The translations under genes and the position numbers were made by a program. DNA of 64,000 nucleotides, taken from NCBI GenBank assembly GCA_964404745.1, contig CAYOLG010000021.1:20491-84490 (forward strand). The letters are read 5' to 3'. How positions within the stretch are numbered: position 1 is the first letter of the stretch; each line of letters starts with the position of its first letter. Origin of the DNA: Pelagisphaera sp964404745 (GTDB taxonomy: Bacteria > Verrucomicrobiota > Verrucomicrobiia > Opitutales > Opitutaceae). The notes under the pieces are model-generated. The model was given only the letters and a program-made list of their open reading frames with translations. It was not told where the DNA came from and searched no databases. This document shows, in pieces, positions 52,776-62,300 of the stretch.

Positions 52776-52859
52776 CTGCCCCTAATCCGTAGAGGCGTCT
52801 CTTACAAACCGTCGGGCCAAGCTTCCTGTCATGCAAGTGTCGAGCAGAATCCGTTTCTG

Positions 52860-52972
52860 GGATCGCGCGCGGCTCGCGCGCTGGATTGAGCATTCCGCTC
52901 AATCTCCAACTTCATCAGACAAGTGGTATTGAAACAGGACAGGTCTATTTGCGCGCGAGCCGCCCGCGATCC
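52860..52972. repeat. GC-rich long inverted repeat
   Basis: Arms at 52860-52881 and 52951-52972 (GGATCGCGCGCGGCTCGCGC at the left) match at 21 of 22 positions. Inside, ATTGAG/CTCAAT forms a second hairpin. It is intergenic between the hydrolase and the NHL protein; the rest of the 318-bp gap is otherwise featureless. Confidence 0.7.
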
Positions 52973-53093
52973 AAAAGCTACAACAAGAATTTCGATGACA
53001 ATGCCGTTTCGACAAAGAAAATTTCCCTCGCAACACTGCTAAAGTTAGGTTTGAGATAACCCCCAAGCCCTTCAACGCTTCGATCGCAATAAT

Positions 53094-54074
53094 ATGAAAC
53101 TCCCGATCTTCATTCTCGTTTTACTCTCCATTCTCGCCACATCGCGCGGTTCCGTCCGCATGGGCAACGGTATCATGACCTTCGATACAGTACCAGGTTG
53201 GGGCCTCGGACCCGACAGCAAATCCGTGCTCGGTCCCACTCACGGATCCGTAGTTATCGATAAAGCCGGCAATATCTATACGAGCGCAATAAAAGGTGTC
53301 GTAGTTTTCAACCCAGCGGGCGAAGTTATCCGCTCCTTCATTGGCGAGGATCACAGCAGTATACACGACATGGAGATCCGGGAGGAAAACGGCGTGGAAT
53401 ACATATACGGAGCTCGCAATCAAGGCGGAGTCGGCATAAAGTTCGAAGCCCTGACAGGGAAGATCGTTCTGACGCTCGGCCTAGTCAACGAGTCAGGCCT
53501 CGCGCTTACCGGCCTGAAACCGACCGCGATCACCGTCGCTCCTAACGGCGACATCTTTCTTTCGGACGGATACGCGAGCAATATAATTTTCAAGTACGAC
53601 AAGAAGGGAAAGTATCTCAGCCATTTCGGAAAGAAGGGCGACGGACTGAAAGAGTTTCACACGCCCCACGGCATGACTTTGGATACGCGCTACGACCCAC
53701 CACGATTGCTGATCTGCGACCGGAACCACCTGCCAATCGGTAGGCTCCTACACTACGATCTCGACGGAAATTTCATCCAAGAGGCCGCTACCCGGCTTAA
53801 CATGCCTACATCGGCCGCAATTCAGGGCGATTACGTATCGGTACCCAGCCTGGACGGCCGTTTGTATATACTCGATGAGAACAATTCCGTCGTATCCGTT
53901 TTAGGATACAAGGCAGAGCCCGGGGAATCCTTGTACAAGGTTCCTCAAGAAGACTGGGTAGAAGGCATTTTCTCAGGGACGCATGGGTCCTACTGGGACA
54001 AGGACGGCAACCTCTATGTTCAGGACTGGAATATCGACGGCCGCATCATGAAGCTCGTCCGGGTGAAGTGGTAG
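53094..54074 (+). CDS. Exported NHL-type beta-propeller protein (1)
   Basis: 326 residues with a Sec signal (ending ATSRGS). Six-bladed propeller signature blades: 'GSVVIDKAGNIYTSAIKGVV', 'ITVAPNGDIFLSDGYASNII', 'HTPHGMTLDTRYDPPRLLIC' and 'WDKDGNLYVQDWN'. It includes the 'HDMEIREENGVEYIYGARNQ' stretch that recurs in the neighbour at 54171-55268. No catalytic residue can be assigned, though some relatives are peptidyl-alpha-hydroxyglycine lyases or lactonases. Convergent with its paralogue; 96 bp separate the two stops. Confidence 0.82.
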   Translation: MKLPIFILVLLSILATSRGSVRMGNGIMTFDTVPGWGLGPDSKSVLGPTHGSVVIDKAGNIYTSAIKGVVVFNPAGEVIRSFIGEDHSSIHDMEIREENGVEYIYGARNQGGVGIKFEALTGKIVLTLGLVNESGLALTGLKPTAITVAPNGDIFLSDGYASNIIFKYDKKGKYLSHFGKKGDGLKEFHTPHGMTLDTRYDPPRLLICDRNHLPIGRLLHYDLDGNFIQEAATRLNMPTSAAIQGDYVSVPSLDGRLYILDENNSVVSVLGYKAEPGESLYKVPQEDWVEGIFSGTHGSYWDKDGNLYVQDWNIDGRIMKLVRVKW

Positions 54075-54170
54075 TAGGCCTTCCGAAAATTCCGATTAGC
54101 GCTAGGAGACCTGGCGCGAGAGCGAAAAATCCCAGAACAGGCCCAAGGCGTTTCAGGTAGCGGGCGATCC

Positions 54171-55268
54171 CTACCCGACCTTGACTAGTTTGCTCACTCG
54201 ACCGGTAACCACCCATTCGGCGACAATGATGTTCCCGTCTTTGTCGAAGCAGGCATCGTGCGGGTGGACGAACTTGCCTGGCTCCCAGAGGTGGCGCTTC
54301 GTCCGCAGAGCGAAACTCCGGTCCAGGGCTTTAGCCCGCCACGCTTCGTCGTCACCCAGCTGAGCGATGGCCTTGTTGTTCTTATCCAAAATCGTTATAC
54401 GGGCGTGCAAGTCGGGCACGAGCATGAGATCGCCTTGCACGTCTATATCGGCGGGAAAGAGAAACCCGTCCTGCGTTTTGAGGTGCTTTCCGTCCATCCC
54501 GAACCATTGCAAGCGCTTGTTTGCCCGGTCAGCGACTACCAGTTTGGGCGTCCCATCGCGGTCGTCGAGCCATTGGCCGTGCGGCGTTTGAAACTGTCCA
54601 TCGGCCTCACCTTTGCCGCCGATCACCCTGACAAATCGGTCGTTTTTGTCGTATTCAAAAATCCAATTGCTGCCGTAACCATCGCCAAGGTAATAGCCAC
54701 CATCGGGCCGGAAACTGGCGTTGGTGGGACGGAAGACGACTTGTTCGCCAAGCTTGTCGCTTGCCTCGTCCAGCTCTTCCCGGCCCTTATTCCAAACGAT
54801 TTCCCCGTCCAAGGTCATCTTGGAAAAAAACAAAGAGGAATCGTTCGGCGACAAGTAGGCAAACTCCTGGCCATTCTCTTCGCGGATGTCGATGCCGTGG
54901 CCCTTGCCCCCCATCTTGCTATCTTTGCCCTTCACGCGATGGTCGCCGACTAGCGACTTGATGAACTTGCCGTCGGGATCGAAAACAAAGATCGAATCGG
55001 GACTGCCATGGTGAGTGATGTAAACCAAGCCATTTGAATCAATGGCGACTCCGTGCGATGCGCCGCCATAGGTATGGCCGCTGGGAAGACTGTCCATACC
55101 CCAGTCGTGATACACTTCGTAGGTGTGCTCACCACTGCCGACACGCGGACGTTTAGAGCCAGATTTGTTGCAGGAGTTCAGGATCAGCGGACCACTAGCG
55201 GCGGCCGAAGCCAAAGCGGTTGTCTTGAGAAACGAGCGACGGGATAGATTCTTACTAGGGGTAGTCAT
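54171..55268 (-). CDS. NHL-type beta-propeller protein with Tat signal (2)
   Basis: About 365 residues from the ATG at 55268 (TTG at 55322 is open upstream). The leader NLSRRSFLKTTALASAAASG is twin-arginine, followed by a possible lipobox Cys (LILNSC). Propeller blades match those of 53094-54074: 'GVAIDSNGLVYITHHGS', 'GIDIREENGQEFAYL', 'GYYLGDGYGSNWIFEYDKND', 'TPHGQWLDDRDGTPKLVVAD' and 'ACFDKDGNIIVAEWV'. Divergent in sequence from the first copy, so the duplication is old. Exported to periplasm or surface; the role is unknown. Confidence 0.82.
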   Translation of the reverse strand: MTTPSKNLSRRSFLKTTALASAAASGPLILNSCNKSGSKRPRVGSGEHTYEVYHDWGMDSLPSGHTYGGASHGVAIDSNGLVYITHHGSPDSIFVFDPDGKFIKSLVGDHRVKGKDSKMGGKGHGIDIREENGQEFAYLSPNDSSLFFSKMTLDGEIVWNKGREELDEASDKLGEQVVFRPTNASFRPDGGYYLGDGYGSNWIFEYDKNDRFVRVIGGKGEADGQFQTPHGQWLDDRDGTPKLVVADRANKRLQWFGMDGKHLKTQDGFLFPADIDVQGDLMLVPDLHARITILDKNNKAIAQLGDDEAWRAKALDRSFALRTKRHLWEPGKFVHPHDACFDKDGNIIVAEWVVTGRVSKLVKVG

Positions 55269-55517
55269 AGGCAAGGGGGAATTAAGCTTCGGTATATCGC
55301 AATCTATCGACTTTTGTGGCAATCCCTAAATCGAGGTCGAGTCTCCTAGGATCGAAATTCGATATTATTAATTCGGCTTCTGTCTTATCATTACGAACTT
55401 GGATTCAGGATTTCCTTTCAATTTGTCCTGTTCATGTTCGCTTTTAACACTAGCGACGATCTCGGATTAGGTTGGCTGGAGTAAACAGACCTTTAAGCAG
55501 AAAGATCTACTAAGTCC

Positions 55518-56149
55518 TTAAAAGCAATCGGAGCCTGCTTCGGTTGGACAGGAACTATGAGCATGAAAGCGGCCTTGGAGAAGATTGGCTTTGGCCCCTG
55601 CTAGCGCATGTTCGAATGTCTTCCTAGAGGTCCCGAGCATTGGCAAAAATGGACCGATGCCGCCAATGGCAATACCGATTGGGACTCCATCTTTGATGGA
55701 TTCCAATCGACGGTCGAATTTCCGTCCCGCTCAAGCTACCAAGCCCTTTCCGAATATTAGCCTGAAGCCAAAGTTGTTCTCACGATCCGCGATCCGGAGA
55801 GCTGGTTCGCCTCTACCTAGGAGACCATCTCCGCGCCTCACTGGACTGAGTACCTCCACAGTGTCGAGATGGCCGATACATCAAGGCGACTATAAACGAC
55901 TATCTGCAGGACCGAATGCCCGACCATCTGATACGGCGCTTCAACGAAAATGTCGAGGAGGTAAAGAACTCGATCCCGGAATCTAGCCTTTTGGTATTCC
56001 AGGTGAAAGTAGGTTAGAAACCTTTGTGCGAATTTTTAGGGGCGCCTGTGCCGGAATCGCCATTTCCCCATATCAATGACACCCAAGAGACAAAGGAAAT
56101 CATCAACCAAATCATAGCCCACAGACCACCGAAGGTATTTGGATCGTAG
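55518..56149 (+). pseudogene. Sulfotransferase-family pseudogene
   Basis: Reading from 55518 gives the start of a sulfotransferase (P-loop PAPS-binding type): 'KAIGACFGWTGTMSMKAAL' in place of the usual GAGFGRTGTMS, then 'GFGPC', 'EHWQKWTDAANGNTDWDSI', 'SEY.PEAKVVLTIRDPESWF' and, after a frameshift near 55880, 'RFNENVEEVKNSIPESSLLV' and 'KPLCEFLGAPVPESPFPHIN'. In-frame TAG stops occur at 55602, 55758 and 55818, and a fourth at 56015 in the shifted frame. The C-terminal frame ends at 56149. No intact start or PAPS loop remains, so this is a recognisable but dead gene. Confidence 0.8.
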
Positions 56150-56271
56150 ATAAGCTCGGCTGTACCTTCGAGCTCAACCTTTCGCGCAGCAGCTGCAGAA
56201 GTCTGGCCACTTTAGGAATGATGTCTTCCGATTTACGGGTAAGGCCTCCTCGTATTCCCGGTGAACGTTTC

Positions 56272-56345
56272 GAGCTGCATGTGAAGTGCCGTCAAAAAAA
56301 ATGCGGCGGCGCGGGGTTGGGTTTCCGGCATTTCACATGTAGCTC
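56272..56345. repeat. 20-bp inverted repeat with 34-nt spacer
   Basis: GAGCTGCATGTGAAGTGCCG at 56272-56291 is mirrored by CGGCATTTCACATGTAGCTC at 56326-56345 with 18 of 20 pairs. It sits between the sulfotransferase pseudogene and the end of the MipA-like gene and could end the latter's transcript, but no T tract is present. Confidence 0.55.
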
Positions 56346-56360
56346 TAAACGTTAGGCGGC

Positions 56361-57185
56361 CTAGAATAGGTAAATAAATCCGATGCCAACTTCGGCTTCA
56401 TAGCCGCTACGTGCGATTGGGCTATCCTTGATGTCACTACTGTAACCCTCATAAACCAACTCGCCGAATATCTGCCAATTCTCGCCAACATACCGACGAT
56501 AGTTGTAATTAAACCCAATCGAGCGAAATCCTCCACTCAGATTGGTCTCATCCAGTCCCGATGCAGCTGACTCCTCTGCGTTTATACCGAAATCCTTGTT
56601 GGCATAATCGCTATCTTGAAATACCACCGCTATAGCAATTTCATGACCGGTTCCGTCCTTCTCTTCGCCGAATCGGCGTCCCAATCCGAAAAGGCCAAGA
56701 CTTCCGTTTTCACCCGTTACAACTCGACCATCCAGCCAATAACGCCAATCGGCATCAAAAGCGCGACGCGCTTGCAGCACGAGTTCAGCGCCCTCTTCTC
56801 CTTCACCGAAACCATCCAAGTGACCGTCATCAGAATCACTTTCTTCACGACCCTCATCAAAGCCCACGGCAGCATCGAATAGCCACGTTTCGGAACGAAG
56901 ACCACGCCACCCCAGCGCTTCACCCGCCCAGTAGAAAATATTATCACCGCTGCGCCATTGCGCGGCACCAGCAGGATCGACTTCAAAGTCGTATTCGTCC
57001 GAACCTTCGTAGGCGGACTCGTATTCAATGCCCAAGCCCAACCCAAAGCTCCATCCATCTTTACCCCTAGTGAAATCGTCGACCGAAGGCAAAGGCGCCA
57101 AAGCCGCTTTTTCTTCTTGCGCTATTGCTGTATGAAAGAGGGCTCCATATATGAGCATTGCCGATAGGCCTGTAACGTTCTTCAC
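56361..57185 (-). CDS. MipA/OmpV family outer-membrane protein
   Basis: 274 residues, GTG start, Sec signal (cleavage near HTAIAQ). Beta-barrel pattern throughout with the MipA family opening 'WSFGLGLGIEYESAYEGSDEY' and an aromatic C-terminus ('VGIGFIYLF'), as needed for outer-membrane insertion. MipA of E. coli is a scaffold for murein synthesis, but most family members are simply outer-membrane proteins of unknown duty. Stand-alone gene; the 5' side is a long gap containing the candidate intron relic. Confidence 0.87.
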   Translation of the reverse strand: MKNVTGLSAMLIYGALFHTAIAQEEKAALAPLPSVDDFTRGKDGWSFGLGLGIEYESAYEGSDEYDFEVDPAGAAQWRSGDNIFYWAGEALGWRGLRSETWLFDAAVGFDEGREESDSDDGHLDGFGEGEEGAELVLQARRAFDADWRYWLDGRVVTGENGSLGLFGLGRRFGEEKDGTGHEIAIAVVFQDSDYANKDFGINAEESAASGLDETNLSGGFRSIGFNYNYRRYVGENWQIFGELVYEGYSSDIKDSPIARSGYEAEVGIGFIYLF

Positions 57186-57411
57186 TCGATTGCCGTGCTA
57201 GAAATGTTTGGATAGAATGTTGCCCTATGGCGTGTGGATGTGAGTAGGGTGAACTATGCGCAAAGATTTTGTGAAGGGAAGACATATTGTCACTTTACGT
57301 TTTCAAGTTCGAACTATACTGAGCCTTGAAGATTAACCTAAAATACGCGATTACAGTCTGACAGATTGCGGTCTATTGACATAAGTTGCAAAATATCCCC
57401 TAATTACGAAT

Positions 57412-57930
57412 CCGGGGTCGCTATCGCCCCGGCCTCAACACCAGCACTAATACGGCTCCGCAAGTGACGCTTCCCGGGAAACGACCAACGGATTAGCCCT
57501 GTATTCGACAGGTAGGCACAAGAAGCGCTTCTCCGTTGGTGGACCATTGTTCTCCACAGCCAGAGCTGCCTGGGGAGCAAGGAAAAGGCGTGTAAGAGCC
57601 CACTTCCCAATTTCAGCCCTTAGTCGCAAGTGAGCCATCCGGATACCTTCGCAGTGTGGCACCACCTCACCCGCTATACCGGCTTGAATCCCGTTTCTGT
57701 ACGCAGGCTCTGGCCTTGTTATTTCCACTTCGTTCGTTGAGGTGTCGTCTCCGAGGCTCCTCGGTAGACATTGGCTTTCTTCCCACGAAACCTCGCGACT
57801 TAGCAGTTGTCTTGATCTAGCTCTTTATGATGCACTTACGTTTCTTGAACAGGGTACTTGCAATGGGCCGTTAAAGCGCAGCCCGCAAAAGTACTATCGA
57901 CACAATTACCGATCGAGTCGACAACCTATT
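57412..57930 (-). mobile_element. Possible group II intron relic (no reverse transcriptase)
   Basis: On the minus strand this 0.5-kb stretch has the look of a structured RNA domain I: CTAAGTCGCGAGGTTTCGTG, ACGAAGTGGAAATAACAAGG, 'GGATGGCTCACTTGCGAC' and GGGAAGTGGGCTC follow in the order I associate with bacterial group II introns, then GCGGAGCCGTATTAGTGC near the 3' side. A strong hairpin, CCGGGG/CCCCGG, lies at 57412-57432. No reverse-transcriptase frame is present and no complete domain V with its GAAA loop is visible, so if real it is a deleted copy. Recognition is by memory of conserved segments only. Confidence 0.35.
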
Positions 57931-57932
57931 CT

Positions 57933-59378
57933 CTACGCCATGATGTCTCGAACCAGGCGCCCATGCACATCGGTTAGCCGATAGTGCCTGCCCTGAAACT
58001 TGTAGGTCAGGCGTTTGTGGTCGATGCCAAGCAGATGAAGCATCGTGGCGTGCAGGTCGTGCACGTGCACGGGATACTCAGTGATGTTGTATCCGAATTC
58101 ATCAGTCTCGCCATGGGTAATGCCTGGCTTGATTCCGGCCCCTGCCATAAAGATGGTAAAACAGCGCGGATGGTGATCCCTACCATAATTGTCCTCGGTT
58201 AACGTTCCCTGGCAGTAAACAGTACGGCCAAACTCCCCACCCCAGATAACCAAAGTGTCTTCGAGTAGCCCACGTCGATCCAGGTCCTCGATGAGAGCCG
58301 CTGATGCCTGATCGGTATCGTAGCACTGACCTGGAATCTGGTCAGGCAGGACCTTATGCTGATCCCAGCCCATATGGAAAAGCTGCACGAAACGAACGTC
58401 CCGTTCGACGAGTCTCCTCGCCAAGATGCAATTACTGGCGAACGTACCCCGTTTCCTAGATTCAGGTCCGTATACTTCGAAAGTGGACTCGGGTTCAGAG
58501 GAAAGGTCGGTTAGTTCCGGCACCGATGTCTGCATGCGATAGGCCAGCTCGTACTGGGCGATACGTGTGGCCACTTCCGGATCGCCAGACTCCTCATGCC
58601 TTTTCTGGTTGATGGCATTGAGGTCATCCAGCATTCGCCGACGCGTCGAATGATCCATTCCACCAGGGTTATTCAAATACAGCACCGGATCGCCAATTCC
58701 TCGGAAGCGAATTCCTTGGTGCGTCGTCGGCAAAAAGCCGCTTCCCCAAAGCCGATCATAGAGCGGTTGCCCGCCTGGGCGTCCCGTCCCGGTCGACACC
58801 ATGGCCACGAAGGACGGAAGATTGTCGTTCATGCTGCCCAAACCATAGGATAGCCAAGAACCCAAGCTGGGGCGGCCTGCGATTTGGGATCCGGTCTGGA
58901 AAAAGGTTATCGCCGGATCGTGGTTGATGGCCTCGGTGTACATCGATTTGATAAAGCAAAGCTTATCGGCGATGCGTCCGATGTTAGGCATGAGCTCGCT
59001 AACCAGCGCCCCACTCTGGCCATGGCGCTTGAAATCGTAGATTGTCGGGGCGATGGGAAAGCGCTTTTGCCCGACGGTCATACCGGTCACTCGCTGATCC
59101 CCGCGCACGGAATCCGGCAGATCGCTGGCGAAGCGCTTCCGCAGTTCTGGCTTCCAATCGAAGAGATCCAATTGGGAAGGCGCTCCCGATTGAAACAAGT
59201 AAATGACCCGCTTCGCCTTGGGAGCGAAATTGGGAAAAGCCGTACCTGGCTCATCCGCTGCCAACAGGTCTCGACCCAGCAAACTACCGAGCGCAGCTGC
59301 CCCCAGACCGGTCGCCGTTTTGCCAAAGAATTGGCGGCGATTCAGGAGAAGCTGAGATTCAGTTATGGGATCCATCAT
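57933..59378 (-). CDS. DUF1501 domain protein with Tat signal
   Basis: 481 residues. Leader LNRRQFFGKTATGLGAAALG is twin-arginine. DUF1501 marks: 'KRVIYLFQSGAPSQLDLFDW', 'LPSFVAMVSTGTGRPGGQP', 'VIWGGEFGRTVYCQGT', 'DNYGRDHHPRCFTIFMAGAG' and 'HVHDLHATMLHLLGIDHKRL'. The fold is alkaline-phosphatase/sulfatase-like; no activity is established. The ATG at 59378 is 2 bp from the PSD1 gene stop, so the two form an operon. This PSD1-DUF1501 pair is a hallmark of Planctomycetota and Verrucomicrobiota. Confidence 0.92.
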   Translation of the reverse strand: MMDPITESQLLLNRRQFFGKTATGLGAAALGSLLGRDLLAADEPGTAFPNFAPKAKRVIYLFQSGAPSQLDLFDWKPELRKRFASDLPDSVRGDQRVTGMTVGQKRFPIAPTIYDFKRHGQSGALVSELMPNIGRIADKLCFIKSMYTEAINHDPAITFFQTGSQIAGRPSLGSWLSYGLGSMNDNLPSFVAMVSTGTGRPGGQPLYDRLWGSGFLPTTHQGIRFRGIGDPVLYLNNPGGMDHSTRRRMLDDLNAINQKRHEESGDPEVATRIAQYELAYRMQTSVPELTDLSSEPESTFEVYGPESRKRGTFASNCILARRLVERDVRFVQLFHMGWDQHKVLPDQIPGQCYDTDQASAALIEDLDRRGLLEDTLVIWGGEFGRTVYCQGTLTEDNYGRDHHPRCFTIFMAGAGIKPGITHGETDEFGYNITEYPVHVHDLHATMLHLLGIDHKRLTYKFQGRHYRLTDVHGRLVRDIMA

Positions 59379-59380
59379 CG

Positions 59381-62300
59381 CTATTCCTTGGTAAGCGTTT
59401 CGTCTAAATTGAGCAGGAGGTTGGCAACCACAGACATGGCCGCCAGCTTGTCGACTCCCAGAGAATCAGTTGCGATCGAAGCGCCGACGCCTACCAGCTT
59501 CGCTGCCTTTTCAGGGCTCGAACGATACGTATTCAAATAGTCGTTATATCCGCTAAGCATGATATTCAAGGTGTCGGCATCTGGATTGCGGCTGAGAACC
59601 AATCTATGGCCGTAAGCGATTTGATCACCGGCAGAGGCCCCGCCTTCTAGCAGCATGCGCTCCGCTAACGCTCGCGCCGCTTCCACGAATTGTTCGTCGT
59701 TCATCAGATTCAAGGCCTGTAGCGGAGTATTGGTGCGGGTTGTCAAAACCGAGCAGGCTTCCCTCGAAGCGTTATCGAAGTTCATCATCGAGGGCGGCGG
59801 TACCGTGCGTCTCCAAAACGTGTACATGCTCCTTCGATACAGATCTTCCCAATTTCCAACGATATACTTGTATCCTTTGGCGCTAACCTCGTCCCAAAGT
59901 CCCTCTGGCTGATACGGCATAACCGGCGGACCGCCGATATCCTCCACCAAAAGCCCGGACACGGCCAAAGCCTGATCTCTTATCGACTGCCCGTTCAACC
60001 GATAGCGAGGTCCACGAGCCAATAATCGATTTTCAGGATCCTTCTCCAGCAACTCATCCGTCACTCGCGAGGACTGTCGATAGGCGGAGCTCATAACAAT
60101 GAGCTTTTGCATCGCTTTAACATCCCACCCGCTATCAATGAATTCCCTGGCCAGCCAATCGAGGAGCTCCGGATGGCTAGGCGACTCTCCTTGAGAGCCA
60201 AAGTCTTCTGCCGTCTTCACTAAACCTAGGCCAAAATACATCTGCCAATACCGGTTGACCGCGACTCGGGCTGTGAGCGGGTTATCCGGATCAACGATCC
60301 ATTTAGCCAGGCCTAAACGATTACGCGGCCAATCTGGATTCATCGGGGGCAGCGTTTCCAGCGTTCGCGGACTCAATTCTTCGCTCGTATCCGGTTGATC
60401 ATATACGCCCCGATTTAGAACGTAGGAAGGTCGGAGACCCGGCGTCTCCACCATAATGCTAACACGCTCGGTCGCCTTCGATTCAAAGGCTTTCAGAGTC
60501 CTTTCTCGTTCCTGCAGATCCGCTAGCAATTCTCGTCCTTCCGAGTCGTCTTGAATCCAAGCCACCTCTAAAGCCGAACGAGCCGATTCGCTATCGTGGG
60601 CAAGCAGGAGGTTGCGCGGGTCGGTTCCCGACAAGAGTTCAATCTCTTCATCATTGAGAACCGTATCGTAAATCTGGACGTCATCGATCGTACCCGCGCT
60701 CAGTGTCGCGTCTCGCAAGAATTCCCTGGCATCCTTTTCCGCCCTGGCTCCGATCAATAGAGGGAGACCGTTGGACACCGACCCCTTCAAGCTGTCCAGA
60801 AGAATACTTGTTTCCACGCGTTCTCCATCTACATAAATACGGACCCCTTCACCTCGATTGCCTCCATCCCAAGAGACCCCTATTCTAACCGGCTCGCCTG
60901 GCTCGATGACCGCTCCCGATACGACTTCGATCCCCGCGTCCAAGGTCCGGTCTTGCATCAGCTGGAACGAAACTCGGTAGTTTTGGTTGGGTCCCGTGTC
61001 CTCGATCATGATACGGTATCCCTTGAGAGAATCCTCCTCAGCCATGACCAGAATGGGGCCTTCCGAACCGGCAAATCGAACTGGGGCGCTGAATTGGGCT
61101 AGCCACGTTAGCGGCTGACTGGAATTGAACCCACCATCGTGGGCATCCTCGACTTTGACATAGCCAGTTCTCCCGAGCCGAAAGCCCGAGCCGTAGGTCG
61201 CATCGGAGACTAGTCGGGCCTCGCTCTCGGATCGCCCGATCAGAATCCCCTTTCGTCTAAGGTGGCGAGCATCGAGCGTCGTTCGCTCCGTGTCCGAATC
61301 CATTGGCAGATGCAGTGAAGCGAGCGGGAGCGACTTGAGCCTTTCCAACTTTTCCGAGCGAGCCGCTTGTCGCTCTTCTATCCAAGCTTGAAATGCTTCG
61401 CTACGTCGTCGCGGCAGACTTTGTATTCGATATTCAACTTCAGCCACTTCCTTCTTCAATCGCTCATGCTCCTCGGGAGAACCTCCCGTATAGACGACCA
61501 TATTCGGCGTGGGGGCGATGGTTCCGTCCTGACCATGCTCGTCGATGTTATTGAAAAACGCGAACAGGCTATAGAAGTCCTTTTGCGTAATCGGGTCGTA
61601 CTTGTGGTCGTGGCAGCGAGAGCAGTTCATGGTCAATCCCAGCCATACGGTTGAGGTCGTCTCCACGCGATCAGCCACGTATTCGACAATGAATTCGTCG
61701 GGGACAATACCCCCCTCGTTGTTGATCCGGTGATTGCGGTTAAAGGCGGTCGCCAATCGTTGCTCACGAGTCGGATTCGGCAACAAATCGCCGGCCAGTT
61801 GCTCAATAGTAAACTGATCGAAAGGCATATTCGCGTTGTAGGCATCGATTACCCAATCCCGCCAAGGCCATTGGCTTCGACGCATGTCATTCTGATACCC
61901 GCCAGAGTCAGCATACCTGGACGCATCCAGCCAAACTAGGGCCATGCGTTCACCGTAGCGGGAGGAAGCCAACAGGCGATCCACCACCCGTTCCCAGGCC
62001 CCTTCCTCGTCGTCATTCAAAAAGGCATTCACTTCTTCCGGCGTTGGCGGCAAGCCAGTCAGGTCTAAGGTAACCCGCCTGATGAGCGTTTCTTTGGGAG
62101 CCAAGGGCGATGGTTCTAACCCTTCCTGCTCTAATCGCCTAGCGATGAAATGATCGACACCGTTTGAGGCCCAGTTTCGCTCCCGCCCCGAAAGCTCTGG
62201 CGGGGCTGTCCTAGCTATCGGCTTAAAGGACCAATGCTGATCGTATTGGGCTCCCTCGCTAATCCATCGATCCAGGATGCGTTTCTCGTCATCCGATAGG

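Noticed and set aside
55518..56149. Amber (TAG) recoding or suppression in the sulfotransferase sequence, since all four stops are TAG.
   Set aside because: The stops replace residues of different kinds (apparently Tyr, Tyr, Gln and Trp by family comparison), a frameshift is also present and the PAPS loop is damaged; intact genes in the window use TAG as a normal stop.
57447..57728. A 93-codon minus-strand open frame in the candidate intron relic.
   Set aside because: The sequence pattern looks like structured RNA, not protein; no domain is recognised and no ribosome-binding site is visible.
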